Shown here piece after piece: positions 1 to 13,083 of a DNA stretch of 64,000 bases. The first letter of the stretch is position 1. The number at the start of each line of letters is the position of its first letter. The DNA lies in the NCBI GenBank assembly GCA_004352715.1, contig SCFE01000018.1:897818-961817 (forward strand), in the 5' to 3' direction. A program made the position numbers and the translations under genes. The DNA comes from Hofstenia miamia. Its lineage: Eukaryota; Xenacoelomorpha; Acoela. Below the pieces are notes generated by a model. The model worked only from the letters and a program-made list of their open reading frames with translations, ran no database searches and was not told the DNA's origin.

Positions 1-443
1 CCTTTGGACAATGATGATAATTGCGTTTAACAGGTATTTCTTCTTTAATATTCCCCTGTTAATTGCAATTATTATCAAATATTCATTATTAAAATATTCA
101 TATAACTATGCTTTGTTCTTTCGAATATTTCATTGTAATGTACTTGGTACTTACAAACTATATTTTCCGTGCAATCTGCAAGAAATAAGCATAAAAATAT
201 CTATAATATAATTGCGCAGTATAGTTAATAGTTAATATACATTACAATTTACGTTAGTTCTGACTGATCGCAGACCAGATTTTACTGCTTCAAAGAACCA
301 AAATTCTGATAGAAAATGCTGAAATTGTATAAAAAATTTTATAAAAACTACAATCTGAAATTAAAAGCAATTGAATTTCCATTTGACAAATTGCATCGGT
401 CGAACCTCAAGCTTCAATTTATCAACAGCCAAGCTCATTTGCT
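1..443. other. Unassigned AT-rich sequence
   Basis: I see no coding signal, RNA gene or repeat that I recognise here. Short open frames exist but have no family resemblance. Confidence 0.5.
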
Positions 444-1730
444 CATAGGTGTAAACCGGTCGGGTCAGTATTTTATGACCGGCCAGTTTGAACCGGTCTA
501 AAACCGGTCAAATAACGACTGAGTGAATGAAAAATATTTAGCTTCTCTTGATTGAATTTTGATGAAATACGTAATATCATCATGTTTAATCGCCAAAATT
601 TCAAAATTCTATGCAACTGGATAAAAATTGGGATTTACTAGAGGATATTTTTTCAGTAATTGACAAATTGCATCACTTGTAAAGGAGTTGGTCAATTTGT
701 ACGTGCAGTATTTTTTCAAATAATTTAGTAAAAGGTTGCGTTATTCAGATTGGTCTATAATTTTTAACAACAAGGGGATCTCCATTTTTATATAAAGGTG
801 TTATGTCTGATTTTTTCATTATCTCCGTAAATTCGTTTTCAACGATGCATTGATTAAGTGCAAATAAAAGGTGTTCGTTAATATATAAAAAATTCTTAAA
901 TATAAAGAAAAGTAAATGAGTAGAATCTGAAAACTTATTAACGTCTAAGTTTTGTACAATAACTTTTGATTCTTCTAAGGTAGAAAACCTAAATTGTAAC
1001 GACGACTTACAATTTGATTGACTAAGTTTTGATAGAGGAATTTTATGAAAATTGAAATTTCCTCATTCTTTAAATTTAAACATTTCTAGGTCGATTCTCT
1101 TTCCCAAAAACTCGCAATATTGAATACCCTGTGTGAAATCCTTCAAGCTAATAAGAACCTACCACATTGTAATACGATTAAAATACCGGGAAATACTCAT
1201 AAACATAATTCTAGGTCAAAACTTTCACATGTGCTAGGTTTAAGGAAGACGTTTTAAATAAATCCTTGAGTATTAATGTAGCCATTCCAACCAGGAACTC
1301 GCAACCTAGAGAAACTAAAAACATTGAAAAAATGTATTTCTGGTAAATCACTGCTAGAATACAAACTGTATAAGAATGACAATGCGATAACTCGTTATTA
1401 ATGTAATACAATAGCAATTTATTCATAGCTTGAAAGATGTGTTTTTGTAATTTATGTAATTTGAGTATGTGTTGTGTGAATTTATTGATGCTATTCAGAT
1501 AAATTATCAGTTATTTAATTGTCAACATTTTTCTGCATAAATAATCTTTCATCCTATTTTATCTAACATGTTTTATATATATTAAAATATATACTAATCC
1601 GTGCAAGTTGGAATTCACTCTTGGGAATTTCAGATTAAATTCCAGTCCTGTTCTCAATCCAACTGAAATACAATGTCACTTCTAGCTCTCAAAATCTAAT
1701 TTTATATTTTATATATATATATATATATAC
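444..1730 (+). mobile_element. hAT-like non-autonomous element, copy 1, 3' end lost in gap
   Basis: The copy starts with the terminal repeat CATAGGTGTAAACCGGTCGG and is nearly identical to the complete copy at 13084-14604 through the TA-rich stretch that borders the assembly gap. Its right terminal repeat is not present; the sequence after the gap does not match the other copy. No transposase-like reading frame is visible; a 71-codon minus-strand frame (1211-1426) is conserved between the copies only because the DNA is. Classification as hAT-like rests on the 8-bp target duplication of copy 2. Confidence 0.8.
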
Positions 1731-2730
1731 NNNNNNNNNNNNNNNNNNNNNNNNNNNNNNNNNNNNNNNNNNNNNNNNNNNNNNNNNNNNNNNNNNNNNN
1801 NNNNNNNNNNNNNNNNNNNNNNNNNNNNNNNNNNNNNNNNNNNNNNNNNNNNNNNNNNNNNNNNNNNNNNNNNNNNNNNNNNNNNNNNNNNNNNNNNNNN
1901 NNNNNNNNNNNNNNNNNNNNNNNNNNNNNNNNNNNNNNNNNNNNNNNNNNNNNNNNNNNNNNNNNNNNNNNNNNNNNNNNNNNNNNNNNNNNNNNNNNNN
2001 NNNNNNNNNNNNNNNNNNNNNNNNNNNNNNNNNNNNNNNNNNNNNNNNNNNNNNNNNNNNNNNNNNNNNNNNNNNNNNNNNNNNNNNNNNNNNNNNNNNN
2101 NNNNNNNNNNNNNNNNNNNNNNNNNNNNNNNNNNNNNNNNNNNNNNNNNNNNNNNNNNNNNNNNNNNNNNNNNNNNNNNNNNNNNNNNNNNNNNNNNNNN
2201 NNNNNNNNNNNNNNNNNNNNNNNNNNNNNNNNNNNNNNNNNNNNNNNNNNNNNNNNNNNNNNNNNNNNNNNNNNNNNNNNNNNNNNNNNNNNNNNNNNNN
2301 NNNNNNNNNNNNNNNNNNNNNNNNNNNNNNNNNNNNNNNNNNNNNNNNNNNNNNNNNNNNNNNNNNNNNNNNNNNNNNNNNNNNNNNNNNNNNNNNNNNN
2401 NNNNNNNNNNNNNNNNNNNNNNNNNNNNNNNNNNNNNNNNNNNNNNNNNNNNNNNNNNNNNNNNNNNNNNNNNNNNNNNNNNNNNNNNNNNNNNNNNNNN
2501 NNNNNNNNNNNNNNNNNNNNNNNNNNNNNNNNNNNNNNNNNNNNNNNNNNNNNNNNNNNNNNNNNNNNNNNNNNNNNNNNNNNNNNNNNNNNNNNNNNNN
2601 NNNNNNNNNNNNNNNNNNNNNNNNNNNNNNNNNNNNNNNNNNNNNNNNNNNNNNNNNNNNNNNNNNNNNNNNNNNNNNNNNNNNNNNNNNNNNNNNNNNN
2701 NNNNNNNNNNNNNNNNNNNNNNNNNNNNNN
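1731..2730. other. Assembly gap (1000 N)
   Basis: A run of exactly 1000 N, bordered on both sides by TA dinucleotide repeat. It hides the right end of the hAT-like copy 1. Open frames reported across it have no meaning. Confidence 0.99.
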
Positions 2731-2879
2731 TATATACATATATATATATATAATGAAAGGGTCAAAGCACTGTGGAATTTCCCCATAAAAACATGTAAAG
2801 TAGTTGAAGCAAAAAGCCAGGTATGGAAATATAAGAATTGAACGAGTGAGAACACTGATAGATAGTACCAGAAGCAAAA

Positions 2880-3080
2880 TTAGAAGGCGATGACAAAAAT
2901 ATGACTGAAAAATATAGAAAGTTGACAGAAGAAATAGAGAGATTGCTGAAGGTTAGGAAAGTTAAATAGCCCAGTAGTAATTAGAGCAGTAGAAGGAGCA
3001 CGAAAGATGCACACGGTGTACTGTACTTGATGCAGCTAAGCTTGCAAAGGTGTTGAGGAGCGAAATCTACAATAATAAAT
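2880..3080 (+). pseudogene. Retroelement reverse transcriptase C-terminal remnant
   Basis: From the ATG at 2901 the + strand reads MTEKYRKLTEEIERLLKV, then after a frameshift PVVIRAVEGA, then in another frame AKLAKVLR. This order (a charged helix ending LxKV, a PVVIGALG-type segment, and an SARILRKVL-type helix) is what I know from the end of reverse transcriptase polyproteins of many animal non-LTR retroelements. At least two frameshifts and stops make it non-functional. The upstream RT is absent, possibly in the gap. A chance match is possible because the fragment is short. Confidence 0.5.
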
Positions 3081-3267
3081 GCATCGTGCTCTATTTGTAA
3101 ACCACATTATTGTGAAAAAATTGGATGGCGAAATTAACAATTAAATCATGAAGTGAATGGATAGAGTTGTGCAATATTCGTTCACTTCTCCTGATAAGTA
3201 AAATTCAATATGCTATTCTTGGGGGGTTTAAAAGCAGTGCATGTTTATGAGAAGGGACAAATGTTTC

Positions 3268-3690
3268 TTATTCCACATTTATTTGACCATCAATGTACCC
3301 ATACACGATGCATTGAGGTAGTGAGTTAAACATACGTCTATCAATAAATATATTGACATCATTCAATATAAATTTAGTGATTCTTGATTTCCATAGTTGC
3401 ATGTAAGTTTTTAACCAGGTGAGAAACATTTCAAAGTTAAACGCATTGCTTAAGTAGACACTGAGATGCTTGTTTGATTCCACCCTCGGAATCTCATCTG
3501 CAACAATTAACTTGGAAATTGCAATAGTTTGATCACTATCATTATAACAGGTATTCAAGAAACCAAAATGTACTAATTTTGATTCTGCAGCATTGATAGA
3601 GAGTATAAGATTATGCGATAATGCTATCTTACCATAAATATTCATTTTCTGCTTACTAATAGCTTTAGTCATGAATGGGAAAAAATTCAA
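3268..3690 (-). pseudogene. Possible non-LTR reverse transcriptase 3' fragment
   Basis: A 140-codon open frame contains an order typical of the part after the RT catalytic loop: LILSINAAESKLVHFG (compare the W..N.L.LN..KT..M.F block), then NKHLSVYLSNAFNFEMF (compare K.LG..ID..L.W..H). It lacks the catalytic YADD and has no flanking RT sequence that I could find. The frame is open over its whole length but the match is weak; it could be an unrelated ORF. Confidence 0.3.
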
Positions 3691-3699
3691 CTAATAGGC

Positions 3700-4380
3700 C
3701 CACCTTATAAACAACAACTTTAACAACTATGACGATCTTATCAGGATTCTCATGGTTGCACGTGTATTCCATCCTACGAATAATTTTTATTAAACCATCC
3801 AACCCCTTCATCCAATAAGCCATTTTTTATCCCCAGTACAAATTTGCAGTGGAATCCCTTGAAGTTTTGCTTAATCTGAACAGCATCCATTTTTCCATTA
3901 ATATTGAGAAGTATGGAAATGTATTTCGATAGCCATTGCAGGGTTTTGGAGCACCATATAGATTGAAAGTGACTTCCGATTCGTCGTTTCGGCTCCTAAA
4001 TGATAAATATTGTACAGATGTACAAATATTATTTTTATTTTTATTTATTCATAATAGCTGTCAATTTTCCTTTAGTTACCATTTTATATCAACTTCCCTC
4101 CATTATGGCATCAAACTTAAAATACACTCAAACAATTTTATCTTTATGAGCATGGGCTTCCGCAGGGGGGGGCACTTGCCGCCCTGGAATTTTGGAAAAA
4201 TAGTGAATATATACAAGAAAGCTGTGTGATAAGAAAAAATATTATGCAAAATCAATAATATAAACAGTATTTCTCAACGGTATATTAAATCTAGAATAAG
4301 GTAACATACAAAATGTGGATGTACAAATTCACATACAGATATCTTCAATCAACTTGAAAACTATTATATACTACGGTATG
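3700..4380. other. Unassigned; contains a G-rich MITE-end-like patch
   Basis: Mostly featureless AT-rich sequence. At about 4155-4195 a patch rich in G and C (ccgcaggggggggc followed by ttgccgccctgg) resembles the ends of the hAT-type MITEs seen elsewhere in the window, but I could not find a paired end or target duplication. Confidence 0.3.
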
Positions 4381-4389
4381 TTGATAGTG

Positions 4390-4960
4390 TTGGAGCAGGA
4401 ATTGCAGTCATCGGAGATTTCTACCAAACTTATCAATAACTTGGTTCATAATATCTATTTCCTGGTTGCTCACGGTGAACACTGAGGACATACAGGCTGG
4501 ACAAATGTTCACCTCAACCATGTCTTAACCCTGCGCATTGTCTGAATGATGTCTCCACTGTGTACATGATGTTGCTGGCAGAGTCAGTGCAATTATGATT
4601 ACTTTTTGTACAACAGGGAACAAAGTAGTCTCCTTCACCAAATCAGTTATGCCCACACTAGACTCTGAGAGAGAGTTGCATTCTCTTGAGGATGGGCCCT
4701 TATGTTTCTGCACGTCATACCAGGCCAATGCTTTTTCAACAAGATTGTCTATTCCGTACATTTCTTTGATAGATGAAACAATGTTCTTAATTCACCTCTT
4801 TCTATTGGCATAATTTGTCTTGGATGTAGTATGAAAGTGTCAAAATTGCTGTCACCAAAACGACTTTCCAGAGACGGAATCAAAGTTCCAACATACTGAA
4901 ACCTGTTCAGTTCTACAAAAAACCGGAGACAAATTCATCCCAAGCAGAAATTAACCATTA
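4390..4960 (-). pseudogene. hAT-family transposase remnant, C-terminal dimerisation region
   Basis: Read on the minus strand with frameshifts, the segment gives ELNRFQYVGTLIPSLESRFG and LHPRQIMPI, then VQKVIIIALTLPATSC, then MRRVKTWLR, then LLISLVEISDDC. This order matches the end of animal hAT transposases of the ZMYM/52-kDa-repressor type: a helix with L..RFGD, the hydrophobic dimerisation helix ending LT(I/L)P.TS, and the (L/M)RR.KTWLRSTM block. The SERSFS part is replaced by divergent sequence. Several frameshifts show it is dead. No N-terminal zinc finger or catalytic part was found upstream. Confidence 0.6.
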
Positions 4961-7900
4961 ATTATGCGTCTCAGCTCAAATTAAATTGCAATGAAAAATA
5001 CGCTTTAAATACTTGTATTTAAATATTAAAACTACATGACTCACCTAACCGTATGCAGCAATTATTAAGGCTGACTAAGAAACAATGTTTCTCGTTGGCA
5101 ATAGCAGACTCATAAACGCGTTCAACCAGGGCTGCGTGTTGTGCACATGACACAGTGTGAGCTTGTCTGGTTTACTGCTACTAACTGTTTTAGCCGCTAA
5201 AATAGTCTACAATTATACCCGATCCCAACTTTATAGTATAAAACTAATAGAGCAAACTGCTTCTTTCAAATCCTTAGAATTTGCCCGAAAATTCTTGAGG
5301 TTTCTTAAACTGGGGGAGGGGGAGGGCTCGTGCGCCTATGTCCATCCCTGAACCAGATTAACCAATTTAAGGCATACTTATAGGTAGAAGAGCAGATTAC
5401 CTTAAATTTACCCTTAATTATGCATTACCTCAAACAGTACCAATTACCTTAGTTTACAGTATTTTACCTTAAAATGAATACTTTTTTTTAAATCAGAACG
5501 CTCAACTCAAAATTTTTTTAAAATGAAATTGACAAGCATTACAATTATAAGTTTGAGATGAGATTTTTGTGATATCTTATTTTTCACATAGCACATTTTA
5601 CGAACAGTATCTTAGGAGCCATGCATTTCGTTTTAGGAAAATCCCTCCGACGAATCTAGCGAGTACTTCCTTAATGCATTTATTCCACGAGTTGATTTCG
5701 TTTTCAACAATATTACTTTTTCTTTTTTTATAAGTACTCGTTATGGATTCATTTGGTATCATCTCTTTTTACGAGCAAAAATTTTTTTTAGAGAACACAT
5801 TGTTTCAGACAAACATTTGGTAAACCGAAAAAGGCAGCGTTTCTAGGAGAGCTTCTCCTTCCTCTTATAAGAACAACCCATATTATCACATCTTTAAGGA
5901 ACCGTCTCCAAGCCTTTTCCAGAATTTGGCAAACGTGAGCCATAAACATATCAATTGATGCACATGCTTGAAAAAAGTGTTAAAAATTTCTTCTAAACGG
6001 TATTGCGGTAGCAGAAGTAGTTAAAAAGAATAACTATTTTTCTTAGAACAATTCGAATTTTAAAAATTTTTTACATTCTCGCGCTACCTACTATCATGTA
6101 ATTATAAATTTAAGTGCGACTATATATGTACATAGACCGGCCAAACGCATTCAGCATTGCCGTGGGCAGTGTCAGAGGTCGCACCATCAAAGTAGACTCT
6201 CCGCTATCATGTGGTGCTTTCAGATTTTGAATATTTTTATTACTTTTTGAGATGTAGTCATCAAAGAATTTTCTTAAAGAAACACAGAAAATTTTAAAAA
6301 ATTTCTTCACAGCTTAACGTTAAAACAAGTATAATAAAAAATTTATTGTAAAAGTATACGTTTAATTACTCGAATTTGACCATTTCTTTAATTTTGCATT
6401 ACAATTTTCTTATTTAATGAGCTAGTGCATAAGTGACTTTCTGCGATTTTGTCTTAAGTTATATCAGCGAATATTTTTAGATACAATTCCATTAGTATTG
6501 GCGTTAATGAATTAAGCAGTGTAATGCGTGTTTAGCTATGATATTTTAGTACATACAACAAGAAATACAATCGAACCATATATCCTAGACTAGAATATAT
6601 ATATTGTGTAAATAATGTATATACAAACAGTATTTATATTTAAAACAAATATTTGAAACACGTTTCTAATGAATTTTAGCAGTTCTTGAATATATATTTA
6701 TGATAAACAATATATCAGCTTACGAATTGCTTGTTAACAGAGAAGGCTTCTTTGAAGCGTGAATGTGTTTATGTGCTGTTTTTGCAATTTATTCTAAATT
6801 ATCCTCAATTTCTTTAGAAAGAAAGTTGAATAATCTCCAAATCCAAAATATAGATTAATTTAGGATAATGGTGTTGAAACTACAATTTCAAATGGCTAAA
6901 ATTTACCAATTTGATAAAAATGGAGTAATTTTTTGGTTTTTATGGTATTTACTAAAAATATTTAGGAATAAAAAATTATGATTTTACATAATATAATTTA
7001 TATATATATATATAAATACTGTATATATATATATATATATATATAAATATATTAGGGGTAGTATTTTTCAACTGTTTTGGAAATATTTCCTATACATGGC
7101 ATCGTAACACGAGAAGTGGAATAAAAACATATCACTAATAATAATTCAATTTCAAATATTAAAAAGTTCAACCAAGAATCGATTTTGAATTTTGATTTCC
7201 CATTATCATGTAAATTAGACAAACAGCCAAACTATTGTTTCAAAATTTATTATTATTTAATTCAATAACAGATAGAATAGTTTATTTTGTTCATGAAAAA
7301 TTGGTGAAGAGTTTCTATTTCTTGTATAGATTAGAGGAATGTCTTTTATTTTAAAACCCCAGATGGCGATCCTTTGTGGGTGCAGCTTTGCTAAGAATGT
7401 CCAGCCCCAGCAATTGCAAAGCAATTATTATCTATTTAAAGAGAAAAAAATAGTTGGCCCTTAAAACTTTGATTCGGTGCGCATTGCGAATGGAAAGAAC
7501 AAAAATTTTTGTATCATTGACGAAGCACAGGGCAGATTAATGTAAAATGTAAAAATGTAGTTCTATCCTCTACTGCTTAACAATGCTAATTTTATTATAC
7601 TGCCAATAAATGTTTCAGAAATGTATAGCATCATAGCCATTCATAAATTTTCTTCTTTATCCAATGTTTCTTCTAAAATTAGAAACAATCTAAAAGTAGT
7701 TGACCAAACCAATAAACACTAAAATTTTCTTTTTTCGGAAGAATTTTCCTAAGTGATAATTAAAACAAAGACTGAAGCTATGATCAAATGAAATTATAGG
7801 TTCTCTTCAAGAATTGTTATTGACTTGGTATTGAATCAAATCATGGATAACAAAAAAATTCTCCAAATCATCCAATGAGTTGTCAATATTATGAACAGCT

Positions 7901-8247
7901 ATGAAAAGGTGGAAGTAAACTAGATGAGGAATTCTATTGGCAAATTTTAATGCATTACTTATATGAATTTGGCTATGCAAATAGACTATATATTCAAGAA
8001 AAGTTTTTATTAAGAATAGCCTGAGGAAATTCCACAGCATTTGTTATTTTATTACAGAAAGCAATTTGATGCATAGTTTTCAACCTTGTAAAATATATAA
8101 TTCTATAATCATTTGAAGGAGTATGTAACTTAAAACAAATACAGCTAGTGATCTGTAAATTTTCAAATGTTAGCAAAATTCTTAGTAAGCTATACAAATT
8201 CGTCAGTTGTAGTTGTTATTTGACTGAAATTGCTAAAAAATTTGGCA

Positions 8248-8282
<35 letters not shown>

Positions 8283-8832
8283 TTTATGTACAAAAAATAT
8301 ATATAAATTCTACTTCAAATGGCTTTATCACACTACCGTGTTGTATCTACGTGATGTAGTATTGTCTGCGTGTGTTTGGTTGATAAATAAATATTGATAT
8401 TGTTGATTATTTAGCATCATCACTCGCTCAAAACTATTATTTAAAATTGATAATTCGTAATAGATAATCATTGAGATCTTTGTAAATATATACATCAATA
8501 AAGCAAATTGAAGTTGCAATGAGTTTAGCATTATTTCATGATAATAGTGCTAGACATAATAGCCTTAGTCTTGCGAGGTAATATAGAACCAGTCTATCCC
8601 TTAAGTTATTCATTCAAATTTCCCTATATAGGGATGGCTATCTTTATCCGTTATTAAGTAAATGACATTACATTTTATAATGAGATAAAAATTGTACATT
8701 TACAAAAGAAAATTGGAGAAAAATATCCTTCAACATGTTGTAAGAAAATACATTTATGTATGTGCATGTATGTAGTCGTTTTAATTCCTGTACACACAAC
8801 AGTGTTGCACGTAAAAAGGAATGAGACAGTTA
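4961..8832. other. Unassigned intergenic region with TA repeats
   Basis: No gene recognised over nearly 4 kb. TA dinucleotide tracts lie near 6998-7044 and 8251-8280. A short stretch near 5909-5950 (tctccaagcc ... gtgagccat) recurs in similar form near 20413-20455, so part of the region is dispersed repeat. A segment near 6130-6310 has weak similarity in layout to 21170-21340. Confidence 0.4.
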
Positions 8833-11034
8833 TTATAGGAACAGCGGGCAGGTTCTGTACAAAAGATATTTGCAAGCCAAATAGATAAAAGATTTCCTAA
8901 AATATGTAGAACGTATTTTTGGCATAGTCGCTTTGCAACTTGTATGTGTTGTTGAGAATGATAGTTCTTTGTGCAGGACATGTGATTCATCATTTACAAT
9001 TTTCAAGAAAATTTTTAGAAATTTCTCTTTAAAAGCACTGTTTATTACTTCATATAAATGTTTTTTCTCAATTTTTGCAATTTTTGCAATTTTTGCATAG
9101 AGTTTGATAAGTTTTCCCACTTGATTTCTCTGTAGTTTTGAAAGTCCAGAAGCGTAAACGTCAGCAGCATAGAAATATACTGGTGCTTTATAACATTGGA
9201 ATACCAATAACTTGTTTTTACTAGTAAGTTGTTCTACAAGAAACGATAAACTTTTTATTTTCACGTTACCCGTTCTTATAACGTGTGAAACATGAATATT
9301 CCAAGTTAGATTTTCGTCAATGTTCAGGCCTAAGTATTTATAGGTTATTGCAAGTTGTATTGCTTTTCCGTTAACTAAAATTCTATTTTTAATATACATT
9401 TTAGATGAGCTTTCTTGATGTTAGGATGAGCAATAATTAGTTCTTGAGTCTTTACTGTGTTAATTTTAAGGTTCCTTACAACAGATTGTTCAATAACTTG
9501 TTCTATGGAAACTTTATATTTTTGATAATCTCTGTAAGCAGATTGATCGTAGATTCTACTAATGACACGCATTTCGTCTGAATATCTTGCAATGTCAACC
9601 ACCAATCTTTCAATATTCATAATTTCATTTGATATTTCGTCAGTTTGCAAGTAAATATCATTCCACTTAGTGGGCCTCCTTGTGGTAAACCAACAATTAA
9701 TTCAATTGGTAATAAATACTTATTTGCATGTATTTAACTTGTTGTGACCAAACTGATATATACTGAAATATCCATTCTGCGGGCCATGGTAACGTTTTCT
9801 TAATTCGGTTTATCATTTTATGTTTAAGTATGTTATTAAATGCACTACTGTAGTCGAAGAACATCATTTTCACTAAACATGTTGAATCTGCATTGAGTGA
9901 ATTGCACACATATTTCATGGTATACAAAAATAAATCGGAAGTACTTTTATTTTCTTTCTAATCAAACTGAAATTTATCAATCTTCTCTTCCATTTTTTAT
10001 TGTAGAGGTTAGCTATGAACTTGTCAATCAATCTTGCTAGAATCGGAGTCACACCAATTGGCCTGAAGTTTCTTAGGTTTTCTTTGCATACTTCAATATT
10101 ATTAATTTTGGTACAGGGGTAACAACAGCTTTCTTCCATTCATTATGATATTCAATTATCTTGAAACATCTATTAAATAAACATGAATAAACATAACTAA
10201 GTTCGTTTGAGAAGCATTTGAAAAACCAATTTGGTACTTTTGAAATGCCTTTAGAGGAATATAAGCGAATATTTGAAAATAAATCTTGAACTTGCTCTTT
10301 AGATATTATGGGAGTAGCTTCGGTTATTTCTCTTCGTCTTTACATTTGTCTTGATTAAATCTATAGAAGAAATTACTTAGTAGATAAGCTTCATTCTCAG
10401 ATATATGCAGGTTGCATTTCTTTTTTCTTAATCGTTTATTCATTTCAACATGTAATTCATCTTTATCCATTGATTGCATTTTTTAATTTCGAATTTTATG
10501 AACAGAACTGTTTATTTTCCGTTGAATATTTCTTTTTATTTAGAGCACTCCTTTTCTCTTTATGGAGTTCATAAGTTCTTTGCTACATATTTTTTCAGTT
10601 CTGTAGATTGTTTGCACAGATTTTCTACGGCTATTGATCATGATATTAGCAAGAGTTTCTTCTAATTTCTCTATTAATAGATTTACATCGTCTTGATTTA
10701 GTATCTCATCCCGTTCAATTGCGCGCAGTTTTTCTTTGATGATTTCTAAATCATAATTTTCCAGAGAATTATTGTGGTGATATTGATTTTTAAATTTAGT
10801 TTTGCAGTCATATTTAGGTTTAGCGACTAAACTAAGATGATACATAATATTATTTTTCCCTATAGAAGAATCAAATTGGATATCATAGTAATTGGTAGTA
10901 CTTATGTAGATAACATCCAGTTGCGACTTATTTGTTAAGAACGTATATTCATTAACCAAATTGCTTAAACCAAAACAATTTAGGCAGTTCATTTTTGATT
11001 GATTAGCGTCTCCTCTCAATATTATTTAAGAATT
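8833..11034 (-). pseudogene. Degraded non-LTR retrotransposon ORF2 (APE endonuclease end + reverse transcriptase)
   Basis: Minus-strand pieces follow the order of a non-LTR ORF2. 11019-10540 begins RGDANQSKMNCLNCFGL and has QLDVIYIST, matching the GDFN and LD.I blocks of apurinic-type endonucleases. 10139-9915 has NLRNFRPIGVTPILARLIDK (RT palm start). 9927-9697 has MFFDYSSAFN (first catalytic Asp). 9650-9375 has IARYSDEM at the place of the YADD loop, so the second catalytic pair is damaged. 9399-8833 has YKYLGLNIDENLTWN (RT post-catalytic block) and a long C-terminal helix region. Pieces are in different frames with stops between them, so it cannot make an active enzyme. The layout fits Jockey/CR1-like clades; I cannot choose between them. 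The 5' part is missing. Confidence 0.85.
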
Positions 11035-13075
11035 TCATTCATGTTTCCAATTGATGATAATACGAGTGTTCATAACTTTTGAATTCCACTATATTATTTA
11101 GGATTCCCAATCTTCAAGTTTGATTATTTGAAGTCTACAATATATGCTAATCGTGTCAAAATAAATAATACTGAAAAATGCTTATTGAAAATTGACCGAT
11201 TTTTGCTCTATCTTCTGTAAATAGCTGCGTTTTTAGGAACAAATCCCAGACATAATCACCCATCACATCTTTGTGGAGCGCTCACTATACTCCTCAGGGT
11301 AGTCTTCAGTTTTGAAATATGCAACCCATCTCTTTAGAGAACATATGCAGACTGACCACCTGTTCATGGTAGAAAATTGAAATTTCAGAAAAAACCTGCT
11401 TAAATTTTATAACTTAATCAGTAAAAGTACTCTTAGTTAGTTGTTATGTTAGGCAAAATATGTGCCTAGCCACCCTAGCTATAATTCGTTCTGCTGCCAC
11501 TGGTTATCGTCCATTTGTTTTTGAAAAAATCTTGAACTACAGCGATAATGCTTCCAGAAAAAAATATGAGACATTTAAATAAAGGTTCAATGAACAAGCC
11601 TGCAATTATTTTGCCCACTGCCACGCTTAAATAAGAAGGCTAAGAGACTCTTTTCAAAAATTACACAAGTGAGGGTAACTACGAAATATTTCTTTAAAAA
11701 ATAATAAAAATTTTAACTTTACTTTAAGTACATGATGTATAGATAAATAGGATAACTATTAACTAAAACTTTTTATTTTTTCTACAATCAACATCAGTAA
11801 AAGAATTTTTAGGTGATTTACAAAAATTGTTTAATAAGAAATTGCAACAAGTTGTAATTGTGTGTTAACAGGAAAGCGATGTGCAGGAACACAACGTGTG
11901 CCTTTGTAATTAGTTTTGCACTTAACCACAGCGTGCGAACGAGGCCTATTACACAATGATTAATCCGATGTGGTTTGATAATGGCCTTGCTTGCTATTGG
12001 ATAATTACCCTTACTTGTGTTCAATTAAGAATGACCATTACGGCCTTCTTGTTTAAGCGTGGCCGCGTTTTGCCACATGATAACTTTGAAATTATTGCTT
12101 CCAAATGCTTGAAGGCAGCGGACTCATTCTCTAGTGCCTCTAAAATTACTTCATAATCCACAACTTGATGTAGAACTTAGTTGTAATCGGGTTGAGATTT
12201 TTAAGCTTGACCGAACTAAAATTACTTTAACCCTATCCGACCCGACAATAACGCGAGTTTTGACATTTATTATATGACCGAAACAATTAGAAAGTTTTGT
12301 GATAAAAGTAACAAATTTGAATTGTATTTGTGTTACTATTTGCAAAATGTAGTAATTCAATGACATTAAGTGTTTCCTGTAGGGCATAGTAGTCAGCTGG
12401 GGGTTGCAATAATTTTAAGGGGTTGCGTCAAACAAATAGTATTATTATTATTATAATGATTCTGACGACAAGTATTTTTTCACCTTGTGGTATTTAGGCC
12501 ACGTGAGCGCCCTGGTGCCATATGGTGATTATTCTGCAGCATAATGAAGAGATAGAAAATCTGTAATTTTGTTCCTATTATGGTGGACTGAACAAAAATT
12601 GAATTGAAAATTTTAATACTTATACCTATATTATTATTAATTACAATCAATTTTTCTATTAAAATTCAGAAGAAAACAATGTTGTTACTAATGATTAGCA
12701 ACTTATTGTTGTAGTTGGGTTTTACAACAAATATTTCTACAATGTTATAAAAGATAACAGAAAATTTGAAGGGGGTGGTTGTAGAACGTGTAAGAATATA
12801 CAAATTAAAAAATACAAATGTGTTTTTCTTTTTTCATTTAGAATTAATTTGTAAAAAATGTTTGGGTAAAAATGTAGCAGAATATAATAATGCTCTTTTT
12901 GTAATTCTTTACATTAAGATCTTTTACATGAAAAGTCTAATTACAAAAATGTACTTCATTGGTGTTCGATTCATTGCAAAATTGGCAGTTAAATTTTGCA
13001 ATATCCTAATAATAATAAAATGCATTGGGGGTTTAAAAAATTGATAAATTGGTGTCAGTAATGCAAACAATTGCC
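11035..13075. other. Unassigned intergenic region
   Basis: No coding family recognised. Some patches are less AT-rich (11210-11350, 11860-12100) but their frames are short and unlike any protein I know. Confidence 0.4.
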
Positions 13076-13083
13076 ATTAGCTC

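Noticed and set aside
1689-2877. Long open frames across the 1000-N gap
   Set aside because: They consist almost entirely of unknown residues plus TA-repeat translation (IYIYIY). The same applies to frames across 16025-17011, 30442-30652, 33796-33996 and 36372-36537.
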